Source of the DNA: Undibacterium sp. KW1
GTDB taxonomy: Bacteria; Pseudomonadota; Gammaproteobacteria; Burkholderiales; Burkholderiaceae_D
Length of the DNA stretch: 64,000 bases
Assembly: GCF_009937955.1 (NCBI RefSeq)
Contig: NZ_AP018439.1
Location: forward strand, 6,493,366-6,557,365
Direction of reading: 5' to 3'
The notes below the pieces were generated by a model. It did no database searches and was not told where the DNA came from. It was given only the letters and a program-made list of their open reading frames with translations. The position numbers and the translations under genes are program-made. This document shows positions 38,975 to 48,575 of the stretch, in pieces (the stretch's first letter is position 1; the number at the start of each line of letters is the position of its first letter).

Positions 38975-40717
38975 ATGGCTGCAATCAGGAAATCAGGCAC
39001 CGTGCTGGCAATGTCGCTGGTGCTTGTGCTGCCATGCCTGCATGCACATGCCGATCAACTGGCTGCCGAAAAATGGCTGCGCGAAGAATTCAGGATATCC
39101 ACCTTGTCTGCTACCCAGCAGATGGACGAGATGCGCTGGTTCATTGCAGCGGCGGACAAACTGAAGCGGGCCGGTGTCAGCGAGATCAGGGTGGCGTCTG
39201 AAATCATTGATACCCATGCCTATGAATCCACCGTGCTGGCAAAAGCCTTTTTCGAGATTACCGGCATCAAGGTCATTCATGAAACCATGCCTGAGGGTGA
39301 GCTGGTTGAGCGTCTGCAAAAAGCAATCTATGCCGACAAGAGCAGCTACGATGGCTGGATCTCCGACTCTGACCTGATAGGCACGCATTACCGCTACGGG
39401 GTCATCGAGCCCTTGTCGGATTATATGAAGGGTCAAGGCAGGGAATACACCAACCCCGGCCTCGACATCAAGGACTTCATCGGTACCAGTTTTACGACTG
39501 CACCCAATGGCAAACTCTACCAACTGCCAGACCAGCAATTTGCCAATCTCTACTGGTTCCGGGCTGACCTGTTTGCCCGCAAGGACTTGCAAGAGCAATT
39601 CCGGCAAAAGTATGGCTATGAACTCGGCGTACCGCAAAACTGGTCGGCCTATGAAGACATCGCAGAATTCTTCAGCAAGGATGTCAAAACCATAGACGGC
39701 AAAGCTATCTACGGTCACATGGACTATGGCAAGCGCGACCCTTCGCTGGGCTGGAGGTATACCGATGCCTGGTTGTCGATGGCAGGCGCGGCAGACCGTG
39801 GCATACCAAATGGTTTGCCGGTCGATGAATGGGGTATACGTGTCGCCAGTGACAAATGCACGGCAGTAGGTGCCAGTGTTGCCAGAGGTGGTGCCACCAA
39901 TTCACCAGCGGCAGTGTATGCACTCAGCAAATACCTGGAATGGCTGAATAAATATGCGCCGCCGCAAGCCAGGCAATTGAATTTCAGCGAGGCCGGGCCA
40001 GTGCCGGCGCAGGGGCAGATTGCCCAGCAAATATTCTGGTACACCGCTTTCACTGCCGCCATGATCAAGCCTGACTTGCCGGTCATGAATGCTGACGGCA
40101 GCCCCAAATGGCGCATGGCGCCATCTCCGCATGGTGCCTACTGGAAAACCGGCATGCAAAATGGTTACCAGGATGTGGGTTCATGGACCTTCTTCAAATC
40201 CACACCAGAACAACGCAAGGCCGCTGCCTGGCTGTATGCGCAATTCGTCACTTCAAAAAGCGTGTCGCTGAAAAAATCCATCGTCGGCCTGACCTTCATA
40301 CGTGAATCCGACATACGTCATGAGTACTTCACAAAAAATGCCTATCGTTACGGCGGCCTGATCGAGTTCTACCGCAGCCCGGCCAGGGTGGCATGGACAC
40401 CAACCGGGAATAATGTGCCGGATTACCCAAAACTGGCAAGCCTGTGGTGGAGCAATATCGCCCCCGTAGTGCAAGGCGAGATCAGCCCACAAATAGCGCT
40501 CGACAAACTGGCCGTACAGATAGACCAGGTCATGGCGGAACTGCAAAGCAAGGGTATGAAGAATTGCCCGCCAAAACTGAATCCCGTGCGTGATACAGCA
40601 AAGTACCTGACCGACAAGGGCGCACCATGGAAAAAACTGGCGGTGGAAAAACCCAAAGGCGAAACCATTGCCTACGACAAGTTATTGCAAGCCTGGCGCG
40701 AGGGCCGTGTTAAATAA
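38975..40717 (+). CDS. Extracellular solute-binding protein (family 1), paired with a histidine kinase
   Basis: A large periplasmic binding protein of 580 residues. Signal peptide LAMSLVLVLPCLHAHA. The fold resembles sugar/glycerol-type binding proteins: ASEIIDTHAYESTVLAKAFF, YDGWISDSDLIGTHYRYGVI, YQLPDQQFANLYWFRADLFA, and FTAAMIKPDLPVMNADG. GGAG precedes the ATG. There are no permease or ATPase genes; instead a histidine kinase with a periplasmic Cache domain begins 31 bases after the stop. This suggests the binding protein feeds the kinase with ligand information, as known for other periplasmic co-sensors, although use by a distant transporter is possible. Confidence 0.88.
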   Translation: MAAIRKSGTVLAMSLVLVLPCLHAHADQLAAEKWLREEFRISTLSATQQMDEMRWFIAAADKLKRAGVSEIRVASEIIDTHAYESTVLAKAFFEITGIKVIHETMPEGELVERLQKAIYADKSSYDGWISDSDLIGTHYRYGVIEPLSDYMKGQGREYTNPGLDIKDFIGTSFTTAPNGKLYQLPDQQFANLYWFRADLFARKDLQEQFRQKYGYELGVPQNWSAYEDIAEFFSKDVKTIDGKAIYGHMDYGKRDPSLGWRYTDAWLSMAGAADRGIPNGLPVDEWGIRVASDKCTAVGASVARGGATNSPAAVYALSKYLEWLNKYAPPQARQLNFSEAGPVPAQGQIAQQIFWYTAFTAAMIKPDLPVMNADGSPKWRMAPSPHGAYWKTGMQNGYQDVGSWTFFKSTPEQRKAAAWLYAQFVTSKSVSLKKSIVGLTFIRESDIRHEYFTKNAYRYGGLIEFYRSPARVAWTPTGNNVPDYPKLASLWWSNIAPVVQGEISPQIALDKLAVQIDQVMAELQSKGMKNCPPKLNPVRDTAKYLTDKGAPWKKLAVEKPKGETIAYDKLLQAWREGRVK

Positions 40718-40748
40718 TATGCCTTAAATCACATCGGTCAGGCTGGTG

Positions 40749-43004
40749 ATGGATGGAGTAATGAAAGAAAGGGAAGCTGTGTTCCTGCGTAAAAATCTGA
40801 GCCTGATTACCGTTACGATACTGATCGTGTCGGCCATCCTGGCGCAGTCATACTGGAGTGCCCGGCAAGATAGGGAATTGACGCTGGAAGCAGAGCGCAG
40901 CAATGCCCATGTAGCCGTGCGCCTGCTTGAAGAACATGTGGCCCAGACCATGCAGGATGGCGTGCAAAAAATTGATACTGCTGCCATTGCCGCTGCCTCT
41001 TTCACGGACGTTGGTGTTGATATCCAGCATTTCATCAATAATTATGATGCCCAGGATTACCGCTATATCAAGGCTTTGCGCTACATAGACCTGGCTGGTA
41101 ATAGCTGGGTCAGCTCGCCTGATTTTCCATCGCATCAAATGTCAGTTGCTGACAGGGATGATATTCATTTCCTCATGCAACATCCTGAATATAAAGAGGT
41201 CGTCATCGGTAGCCCGTATGAAAGCCGCTACGACAGCCAGCTGGTCTTGCCTATCGCGCGCAATGTGTTTGATAAGAAGGGTAAGCAGGTGGCAATGATC
41301 AGCACTGACCTGCGCATCGCTTACTTTGCCGAGCTGTATGCGAATGTGGCAAAAGAGAATAATGCGATGCTGGCCCTGATTGCCAATGCTGGTTTTATCA
41401 TCGTTCGCTCCCCGTTTGAGGCGCGCTATGTGAACCGCGATATCAGCAAGGAGCCTGCGACACACAGGCTGGCCAGCCAGGACAAGGAAGGCAGTTTCAC
41501 TGACCCTGAATGGCTTGATGATGAGTTTGAGCGTCTGTATGCGTATCGCAAGGTCAGCGGTTTCCCGCTCAGCGTCGTATATGGGCGTGATCTTGAAAGT
41601 ATACTCGCCCCCTGGCACCAGCGCCTGCAAACCAGGGCCATCTTTACTGCGGTGGTGGTCTTGCTACTGCTCGGTGTCATGGCCATGCTGGCCAGACAAT
41701 TCCATAAATTGCGGGTGTCTGAAGCGACCCTCAGAAATGCCGAATATAAATTTTCTGAAATTTTTGAACGTTCGCCACTGGCGATTTCCCTGGTCAATCT
41801 GCACACCCGGAAAATCGATGCTGTCAATGATGCCTGGATACGATTATTTGGCTACCGTCAAGAAGACATCGTCGGTCCTGAAGAACAGTACCTGAAATAT
41901 TTTTGGGTAGATAAAGAAGAGTTACGCAGCTTTGTCTCACTCTTGCGCACTGAACCGCAGATAGATCATTTTCAGGCGAGACTCAGGCATGCTGACGGCA
42001 GCATCAGGGTTTGCCTGCTGTCCTCGCGCACTTATATGGCGGATGGTGAAGCTCGTTACATCGTCACCCCGCAGGATGTGACACGCCAGCTCGCCGCAGA
42101 GCAGGACTTGCTGAACCTGAATGCCTCGCTCGAAGACCGGGTTGCCAGGCGTACAGAGAACCTTGAGCGCTCGAATGCAGAACTGGCAGAAGCCCTGAAT
42201 TCGCTGCAACTCATGCAAGGTGAATTGATACGCCAGGAAAAACTGGCCTCGCTGGGTTCGCTGGTGGCGGGTGTGGCGCATGAACTCAATACCCCGATAG
42301 GCAATAGCGTGACCGTTGCCAGTACCCTGCAAGACCAGGCCAGGGTATTTCAGGGCGAATTGCAGCAAGGGGCAATCAAACGCAGTGCCTTTAACGCTTT
42401 CCTGGAGAGCACCATTTTTGGTGCTGATGTCTTGATGCGCTCTCTGCAGCGTGCTTCTGAACTGATACGCAGCTTCAAGCATGTGGCGGTCGATCAGTCC
42501 AGCGATATGCGCAGGCAATTTGACTTGAGGCAGGTAGTGGAAGAAATCCTGCTGACCAATTCATCCCTGTATGCCAAGACCGGCTTTGCAATGCAAACCG
42601 ATTTGCAGGCAGATATACGTATGGATAGTTATCCTGGCGCGCTGGGACAAATCATAGGAAATTTCCTGACCAATTCCATCCGGCACGGTTTTGAAGGACG
42701 CAGCAGCGGCATGATGTGCCTGAGTACCAGCCTGCTGGACCAGGATCATGTCAAACTTGAATTCAGGGACAATGGCAGCGGGATCGCGCAAGAGCATTTG
42801 ACGAAAGTCTTTGATCCCTTCTTTACCACCAAGTTAGGCCAGGGTGGTTCTGGCCTGGGCATGAATATAGTCTATAACCTGGTGAGCAAGATACTCGGTG
42901 GGAAAATCCAGGTGCACAGTGAAGCTGGCGAGGGCAGCTGTTTTACTGTCATCGTGCCTTTAATTGCGCCGGTAGCGGAAGAAAAAACCAAGCCCCAGCC
43001 CTGA
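40749..43004 (+). CDS. Cache-PAS hybrid sensor histidine kinase (no receiver)
   Basis: 751 residues from ATG 40749 (a GTG lies one codon earlier). Transmembrane helix at about 14-35, a periplasmic double-Cache-like sensor (KALRYIDLAGNSWVSSPDFP; VISTDLRIAYF-like strand), a second helix at about 297-317, PAS domain (YKFSEIFERSPLAISLVN to TPQDVTRQ), coiled coil, phosphoacceptor His at about 511 in VAGVAHELNTPIGN, and an HATPase domain with NSIRHGF, DNGSGI and GLGMNIVYNLV. All catalytic boxes are present. No response regulator is encoded in the window, so its partner is elsewhere. It is likely co-transcribed with the binding protein. Confidence 0.92.
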   Translation: MDGVMKEREAVFLRKNLSLITVTILIVSAILAQSYWSARQDRELTLEAERSNAHVAVRLLEEHVAQTMQDGVQKIDTAAIAAASFTDVGVDIQHFINNYDAQDYRYIKALRYIDLAGNSWVSSPDFPSHQMSVADRDDIHFLMQHPEYKEVVIGSPYESRYDSQLVLPIARNVFDKKGKQVAMISTDLRIAYFAELYANVAKENNAMLALIANAGFIIVRSPFEARYVNRDISKEPATHRLASQDKEGSFTDPEWLDDEFERLYAYRKVSGFPLSVVYGRDLESILAPWHQRLQTRAIFTAVVVLLLLGVMAMLARQFHKLRVSEATLRNAEYKFSEIFERSPLAISLVNLHTRKIDAVNDAWIRLFGYRQEDIVGPEEQYLKYFWVDKEELRSFVSLLRTEPQIDHFQARLRHADGSIRVCLLSSRTYMADGEARYIVTPQDVTRQLAAEQDLLNLNASLEDRVARRTENLERSNAELAEALNSLQLMQGELIRQEKLASLGSLVAGVAHELNTPIGNSVTVASTLQDQARVFQGELQQGAIKRSAFNAFLESTIFGADVLMRSLQRASELIRSFKHVAVDQSSDMRRQFDLRQVVEEILLTNSSLYAKTGFAMQTDLQADIRMDSYPGALGQIIGNFLTNSIRHGFEGRSSGMMCLSTSLLDQDHVKLEFRDNGSGIAQEHLTKVFDPFFTTKLGQGGSGLGMNIVYNLVSKILGGKIQVHSEAGEGSCFTVIVPLIAPVAEEKTKPQP

Positions 43005-43036
43005 TCCTGATCCTGATCTTGAGACAGGGACTGGGG
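42993..43036. terminator. Possible terminator between the kinase and metallophosphoesterase genes
   Basis: Imperfect stem CCCCAGCCCTG / CAGGGACTGGGG separated by about 22 bases that include three CCTGAT repeats. It starts inside the last codons of the kinase gene. The U tail is poor (UAGUAUU). Confidence 0.4.
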
Positions 43037-43063
43037 TAGTATTAAAAAAGCGATAACCCAGAT

Positions 43064-44479
43064 TTACTTGTTGCTGCACTCCGTCTTATTGCCCTGCATG
43101 CGGCACTCAGTAATCAGCTTGCCCTGCTTGTTCCAGGCCTGGACTTTCCAGCTTTGCTGTTCACGCTCCATGGTCATGAAGCCGACTTCATTCGAATTGC
43201 TGAAGTAATCCAGTTTTGCCTCGGTATACGGTGTGGAATTGGCTGCCAGTGGCACAGGCAGCGGCGTATCAAGCGAAGAGCCACCATTCCCTGAAACAAA
43301 TTGCACAGGATGATCAGTACTGAAAGTCAGCGCTTCAAACAGATGCACATGACCGGACAAGGTCGCCTGTACTTTGGAAGGGAACAGGCGTGTGGTATTC
43401 AGGGTTTGCATGATGTCTTGCATGGCGAGATTGCCAGGGAAGATATTCAGCGGCCCGTCTTTTTTACGTTCAGCAGCAAAGGCCAGCACTGGGTGGTGGT
43501 CGATGAAGATATTGAAGTCTGCACTTTCTGCCAGCTTGTTGACGGTCTTGAACTGCTCCATATATAAAGAATAGGCAGCATCGGTTTTTGCAAGTGGTTT
43601 GATAGGTACTTTGGCTGAATCAAAGATGATCAGTTGCGCCTGCTCGCTGCCTATACGCCCCAGCGGTACGGCATAAGGGTCGCTATAGTCGCCACGTATA
43701 TCATTTGCTTCATCGACACAGTCACGTCCTCTCTTCAAAGGGCGCGGGTCCATCAGACGCCACCAGCCCTGGCCTGCACGGACACATGTTTCATGATTGC
43801 CGCGCACAACGACCCACGGTGCAACCTTCAGCAAAGCTTGCGCAGGCGTGAAGAAATCTGCCTGCCAGGTATCCCAGCCATAACCCCATGGGCTGCCTGC
43901 ACATTCCTTATTACCCTCAGGGCAGGCATTTTCACGGTAATGGTAATCACCGACATGCACAACCAGGTCAGGCTTGAAGCGCGCTGCGGTTTCCACCATT
44001 TCACGGAAAGCCCATTTCTCGCTGTCATTGCATGACTGGAAGTAATTGTCAGCCACTTTCAAACGGCAACCGGTATCGCCAATGACGATGATTTTTTGTG
44101 CGACCGGTTTTGGTATCGGTAAATCCCGTCCGCCTACGCTGGCTGTTTTGGTCGCAGGCAGCAAGGGTGCTTCACAAGTCAGCACAGGGAAATCGGAAGG
44201 CTTGCTGTCTTCCGGTTTGCTGGCTGTCTTGCGCAAAGGCAGGGTATTTGCCGCAGCCCTGTGGTTCATCGCAACCAGATTGCCATCCTGCACCAGGGCA
44301 GGACAGATATTGTCGGTCGTGACAGCGCGGGCAATCGCCTGGCCATTTTCACCCAATACTACCCAGGCAGCCTGTATTTTTGCATCGTGTTGCGTAGGCA
44401 GGCTGCTACAGGCCGCCAGCAAGCTGCTGATGGCAGCGATAGCGAATAGTCGTCGTCCTGGCAAGCTATGTGTGTGCAT
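43064..44479 (-). CDS. Metallophosphoesterase lipoprotein (purple acid phosphatase-like)
   Basis: 471 residues from ATG 44479, which has GGAG upstream. Lipobox LAAC at residues 21-24, so it is membrane-anchored in the envelope. The calcineurin-type metal motifs are complete and in order: IGDTGCR, VHVGDYHYR, VVRGNHETC, DHHPVLAF and SGHVHLFE. Four or more cysteines could form disulphides (YFQSCNDSE, ACPEGNKECAG). It likely cleaves phosphomonoesters or diesters outside the cytoplasm. It lies 15 bases after a serine-hydrolase gene and probably shares its transcript. The substrate is unknown. Confidence 0.9.
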   Translation of the reverse strand: MHTHSLPGRRLFAIAAISSLLAACSSLPTQHDAKIQAAWVVLGENGQAIARAVTTDNICPALVQDGNLVAMNHRAAANTLPLRKTASKPEDSKPSDFPVLTCEAPLLPATKTASVGGRDLPIPKPVAQKIIVIGDTGCRLKVADNYFQSCNDSEKWAFREMVETAARFKPDLVVHVGDYHYRENACPEGNKECAGSPWGYGWDTWQADFFTPAQALLKVAPWVVVRGNHETCVRAGQGWWRLMDPRPLKRGRDCVDEANDIRGDYSDPYAVPLGRIGSEQAQLIIFDSAKVPIKPLAKTDAAYSLYMEQFKTVNKLAESADFNIFIDHHPVLAFAAERKKDGPLNIFPGNLAMQDIMQTLNTTRLFPSKVQATLSGHVHLFEALTFSTDHPVQFVSGNGGSSLDTPLPVPLAANSTPYTEAKLDYFSNSNEVGFMTMEREQQSWKVQAWNKQGKLITECRMQGNKTECSNK

Positions 44480-44494
44480 ATTGTTCTCCATCTT

Positions 44495-45673
44495 TTATTT
44501 CAATCCCAATGTCTCGTAGGCCAGTCTCTTGAAGTCAAAAGAGAACGGATGCCAGAAGCTCATCAATCTTTGTGTCATCAATACCCCGGCGATATTGTGG
44601 CGTGGTGATATCCACCAATGCGTGCCAGCGATACCACCCCATTCAAATTCGCCAACGGAAGCTGGTGGGTCTATCGATGAAGGTTTTATTGTTACCGCGC
44701 CACCGAGGCCAAAGCCCTTGCCAGGTACATCACCAACGCCAGGAAAAGCAATGCCTGTACCAGCAGGCAAGTGGTTTTGCATCATCAATTTGATCGTTTC
44801 TGGCCTCAGCAAGGTATCGCCATCGGGCATGAAGCTGCGCATCAGTGAAAGCATATCCTGCATGCTTGATACCAGTCCACCACCGCCGGACAGGCGTGCT
44901 ACTGGCGAGGTGAATGCGCCGGGGTAAGGTGATTTGTCGAGCTTGCGCAAGCCACGCTGCAAGATATTTTGCGGGTCCGTACCGGCATAGTAAGACGCCA
45001 GCCTGGCTAGCTTATGCGCAGGCACGACAAAGCTGGTGTCATGCATGGCCAGGGGATTGAATAAGCGCAACTGCAGGAAGCGTTCAAAGCTCATGCCACT
45101 AGCCACTTCGACCAGGCGCGCCAACACATCGGTGGCTATCGAATATTCCCAGTCTTCACCAGGATGAAAGCTCAGCGGCAATTCTGCCAGCACATCCATC
45201 ATCTCAGCCAGAGTAGTAAAGGCATTCATGACCCGCTTTTCATTGTAGGCCTTGTACATGACCGTACCATGATCCAGCAAGCCATAACTGAGGCCAGCGG
45301 TATGGCAAAGCAAATGCCTGATGGTGATCTTGTTGCGGGCTGGCTCGGTATCGTCAATACGGGTCGCACCGGGTTTGAGCACCTGCAGGTGCGCGAGCTG
45401 AGGCAGGAATTCTTCGGCAGGTTGATCGAGTTCCAGCTTGCCGTCTTCCATCAACAGTAGCACAGCCACTGAGGTAATCAGCTTGGTATTGGAAAACACG
45501 CGGAACAAGTGGTCATCGCGCATAGCCGTCTGGCTCTCGCGGTCAGCCCAGCCTGTACTATGCTGGTGCACCAGTTCACGTCCAACAAGCACCGCAGTCG
45601 AGACACCGGACAGGATTTGCCTATCTACATATTTTTGCATCGCTGCGTTAACTGCGCTGAAATCGTAAGTCAT
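44495..45673 (-). CDS. Serine hydrolase of the beta-lactamase/esterase (class C-like) family
   Basis: 392 residues from ATG 45673; the frame extends to 45715 but the family begins near MTYDFSAVNAAMQKYV. The nucleophile S-x-x-K is in VFSNTKLI, the tyrosine element in WEYSIATDVLARLV, and a late G-rich strand in WGGIAGTHWWISP. There is no signal peptide, so it is probably cytoplasmic, closer to EstB-type esterases than to secreted beta-lactamases. It lies between azlD (38 bases upstream) and the metallophosphoesterase, so these four genes may share a transcript. Confidence 0.88.
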   Translation of the reverse strand: MTYDFSAVNAAMQKYVDRQILSGVSTAVLVGRELVHQHSTGWADRESQTAMRDDHLFRVFSNTKLITSVAVLLLMEDGKLELDQPAEEFLPQLAHLQVLKPGATRIDDTEPARNKITIRHLLCHTAGLSYGLLDHGTVMYKAYNEKRVMNAFTTLAEMMDVLAELPLSFHPGEDWEYSIATDVLARLVEVASGMSFERFLQLRLFNPLAMHDTSFVVPAHKLARLASYYAGTDPQNILQRGLRKLDKSPYPGAFTSPVARLSGGGGLVSSMQDMLSLMRSFMPDGDTLLRPETIKLMMQNHLPAGTGIAFPGVGDVPGKGFGLGGAVTIKPSSIDPPASVGEFEWGGIAGTHWWISPRHNIAGVLMTQRLMSFWHPFSFDFKRLAYETLGLK

Positions 45674-45711
45674 TTGCCAAATATTGAAGCTACAAAGGGT
45701 ATATCCTACCC

Positions 45712-46032
45712 TCAACTCAACATATACTGCCAGCTAAAGAATACGGTCAGACCGACGATGATGGTCGCTAACTGATGCCTGGTCACCGCGCACAGCAAGG
45801 CTGCCACAGTTGCTGCCACCAGTTGCGGATTACGCCAGCTCAATTCCAGTTCCTTGCCATGCGGCGACAAAATCATGGGAACGATGATGGCTGTCAGCAC
45901 AGTCACAGGCACAAACTCCAGCGCCTTTTTGAGATTACCGGAAAATGCAACGCGGTCGCCAAGGATAAAGATGAGGGCTTTGACCAGAAAGGTGATGATA
46001 GCCATGCCGAGTATGGTCAAAGTGATATTCAT
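45712..46032 (-). CDS. azlD: AzlD family branched-chain amino acid export subunit
   Basis: 106 residues, small subunit of the AzlCD exporter for branched-chain and related amino acids. Four hydrophobic segments are visible, including LTILGMAIITFLVKALIFIL, VTVLTAIIVPMILS and ATVAALLCAVTRHQLATIIV. Its ATG overlaps the azlC stop by four bases (ATGA), showing translational coupling. Confidence 0.92.
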   Translation of the reverse strand: MNITLTILGMAIITFLVKALIFILGDRVAFSGNLKKALEFVPVTVLTAIIVPMILSPHGKELELSWRNPQLVAATVAALLCAVTRHQLATIIVGLTVFFSWQYMLS

Positions 46033-46766
46033 GCCTGCTCCACGGTGATTTGTTCTTGCTTATTATCTTGTCTGGTGAAGCGCGACGCCAGCATGCCAGT
46101 CGCGACCCCAAAGGCAATCGCCACCAGCAAACCCAGCTTATAGGGCAAATGTTGCAAGACATAGGCCGTGCTGCCAGCAACGATGGCTGCCAGCAAATGC
46201 GGGCGCTTGAACAATTGCGGCACGACGATAGCAATAAAAGTTGCCACCATGGCAAAATCCAGACCCAGGGTCTGCAACTGCGGGAATATCGCCCCGAACA
46301 TCAGGCCTATCAGCGTCCAGACTTGCCAGTTGACATACATGGACAAGCCAGAACCCAGGAAATACCAGTGCCCCAAAGCATCTTGCGGATGCTGGCGGTA
46401 ATAGCGATCTACTACGGCAAAGGTCTCGTCAGTCAACAAGAAGCCCAGCGCCCAGCGCCAGCGTCTTGGTAAATGACGTACATGTGGCATCAGGGCCGCT
46501 GCATACAGCATATGGCGCAGGTTAACGATGAAGGTCGCCAGCCAGATCACCAGCATGCCCGTGTGGCTGGCAATAAGACCCGTGGCAATAAACTGGCTGG
46601 ACCCGGCAAACACCGCCAGCGACATCAACTGCCCCTGCCAGGCTTGCATTTGTGCTGTGGCGACCAGAGTGCCAAAGATCATGCCGAAAGGGGCTGCACC
46701 TATCAGCATGGGGATGGTGTCGCGGACGCCGGCGGTGAAGTGCTTCGTTCTTGAGGATGAGGGCAT
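46029..46766 (-). CDS. azlC: AzlC family branched-chain amino acid export permease
   Basis: 245 residues, the large membrane subunit of AzlCD. The family opening is clear: GVRDTIPMLIGAAPFGMIFG, AVFAGSSQFIA and LRHMLYAAALMPHVRHLPRR; the segment FLLTDETFAV is also typical. About seven to eight transmembrane segments. An AraC-type regulator gene lies about 600 bases upstream on the same strand and is the likely controller. Confidence 0.93.
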   Translation of the reverse strand: MPSSSRTKHFTAGVRDTIPMLIGAAPFGMIFGTLVATAQMQAWQGQLMSLAVFAGSSQFIATGLIASHTGMLVIWLATFIVNLRHMLYAAALMPHVRHLPRRWRWALGFLLTDETFAVVDRYYRQHPQDALGHWYFLGSGLSMYVNWQVWTLIGLMFGAIFPQLQTLGLDFAMVATFIAIVVPQLFKRPHLLAAIVAGSTAYVLQHLPYKLGLLVAIAFGVATGMLASRFTRQDNKQEQITVEQA

Positions 46767-47362
46767 GGGGTGATTCCATATTGCATTGTGATTGAATGGG
46801 ATCTTGCCTGTTAATTGGGGAATGGGCTTGTACGTTCTTGCGGTTTGGGGGCGTTATTTGAAATAAAGAATTTACTTATGCACCTTACCTGGCTGAAAGT
46901 AAATTAAATGACTCTAAATGTTAGTTACGTCATTCCAGCGTGGGGTTAGCTGGAATACAGCGGGCTGGCGCTCCAGCGGCGTTCGCGGCATATCGGACAA
47001 CACATTAAATTCAGAATCGTGAATTTATGAGTTAAGTATTTCAAATACCATTATCAGTCACTCACGATTGCCGGTCGGGGGTAGCCCGACAGCTACATAC
47101 CTTTCTTGCGTCGCCAAGAAAGGTATGCCAAAGAAGGCGACCCAGGCGTCGCTGCCCCCTAAAGGGGGTTCCCTTTGCTGCAAGTCAAAAAATGGGAAAT
47201 GCCCGAAACTCGCTTCGCTCAAACAACGGTCATTTCTTAATCCATTTTCTGCCTCGCAGCAAAGGCATCGACACATGGGAACTGCGAAAATCAACAACAA
47301 CGTCAATACGACCGTTAATTGCTTTACTTAATACACGAATGGTCGAACCATCAAAAGTAAAT
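46767..47362. other. Gene-free gap with a repeat-like segment
   Basis: About 600 bases between azlC and the araC-type gene. From about 47078 to 47190 is a segment with TACCTTTCTTGCGTCGCCAA / GAAAGGTATGCC (a short inverted repeat) followed by CCCCCTAAAGGGGG, of a type I know as a recurrent intergenic element in Burkholderiales. A plus-strand frame across it (MPKKATQASLPPKG...) is probably not a gene. Another dyad, ATTCCAGC / GCTGGAAT, lies at about 46931-46955. Confidence 0.45.
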
Positions 47363-48190
47363 TCAAACCCGCCATCTCCCCGGCGCGACCCCAAACGCCT
47401 TCTTAAAATGCCGCGTGAAATGACTCTGGTCCGCAAACCCCGTCATCGTTGCTATCTCAGTCACCGACAAATTCTGCCGCAGCAGACTCTGTGCACGGTT
47501 CAGTCGAAGTTGATTACGCCAGGCATGTGGTGGCATACCAGTCGTACGGGAGAACAAACGGGCGGCGTAAAAGGATGAAAGGCCTACCTCTTGCGCCAGT
47601 TCAGTCAGGCTGATCGCAGCGCTGAGGTCTTCGCTAAGCCTGGATTTCATCATTTCTACCCTGACGGCGTCGGGCAAGATAGTTTGTATGGTCGGACGGC
47701 TGCGGGCGTAGCGCGACAGCATCAGGGCAAAGCCTGCCGTCAGGGCGTTTTCGGCTGCAAGTGGATCACTACCCGCTTCCAGCAAACGGTGTGCAAAGGC
47801 AAGTTGGGCAGAGACTTCGGCATCCTCGATTACGCCATCAGGTAACCAGGGGACACCGACAGCGCTGCCTGCCATGTCGCTGGCGAGCTGCTGCATCCAC
47901 TCTACCGAAGGGTAAAAGGCGCGGTAGGCCCAGCCATGCTCAGTGGCCCTTTCACCCGTATGCACTTCGCCGGGATTGATAGCAGCGATGCAGCCAACCG
48001 AGGCCAGGCAACGGCTGCCGCGATAGCGGTAGGTTTGTGCGCCTGACTGTATGACGGGGATGGAAAAGCCTTCATGCCAGTGCGGGGCAAATTCTTGCGC
48101 GAAGTATTCAGCCGTCAGCAACTCAGCATCTGGCAGCAGCGGGCTGCGCCAGAAATGGGCATCGTCACGGAAGGTTGCTGGTTTGTCCAT
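47363..48190 (-). CDS. AraC family transcriptional regulator
   Basis: 275 residues. The N-terminal part is an AraC-type cupin (FAPHWHEGFSIPVIQSGAQT, AINPGEVHTGE), and the C-terminal part is the double helix-turn-helix (ISLTELAQEVGLSSFYAARL; LSVTEIATMTGFADQSHFTR, ending HFKKAFGVAPGRWR). This subgroup is often found next to azlCD, so it probably controls amino acid export. ATG 48190 is chosen over a TTG two codons upstream; no clear ribosome-binding site is visible for either. Confidence 0.9.
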   Translation of the reverse strand: MDKPATFRDDAHFWRSPLLPDAELLTAEYFAQEFAPHWHEGFSIPVIQSGAQTYRYRGSRCLASVGCIAAINPGEVHTGERATEHGWAYRAFYPSVEWMQQLASDMAGSAVGVPWLPDGVIEDAEVSAQLAFAHRLLEAGSDPLAAENALTAGFALMLSRYARSRPTIQTILPDAVRVEMMKSRLSEDLSAAISLTELAQEVGLSSFYAARLFSRTTGMPPHAWRNQLRLNRAQSLLRQNLSVTEIATMTGFADQSHFTRHFKKAFGVAPGRWRV

Positions 48191-48452
48191 ACACAAAGAA
48201 ATGCTGTAAAGGTTTGATTATTAAGGGCTATTCTATACTTAGTCGGTAAATCTTACATTTGACACCACCATACATTTGCCTGAAACCTGTGCATTTGCAA
48301 AATCTTGTATGCAGGTTTGCAGGCAAGCGCGCATTCATTTTTATCTGATGCTGGAAAACAACGCAAAACAGTCACATGAAAAATTTAAATGATTTCTTCC
48401 AATTTGATATCGGGCAAACAAATTCCACCTTGTACTAAATGACAGATAGATT

Positions 48453-48482
48453 TTGAAATTGTGCGTTGCCGCCACTTATAAT
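48453..48482 (+). promoter_or_regulatory. Predicted sigma-70 promoter of the BMP transporter operon
   Basis: TTGAAA, 18-base spacer, TATAAT (perfect -10). It lies about 95 bases before the GTG start of the ATPase gene. The rest of the 48191-48575 gap shows nothing I can name, and no riboswitch pattern. Confidence 0.6.
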
Positions 48483-48575
48483 GTCAGGCGTATGTCCGCC
48501 ATGTTGTTGCCGTGATGTACAGCAACAGGCTTACTCCCTACTCTAGAATCTTGAATACCGGATGGAAAGGTCAAA

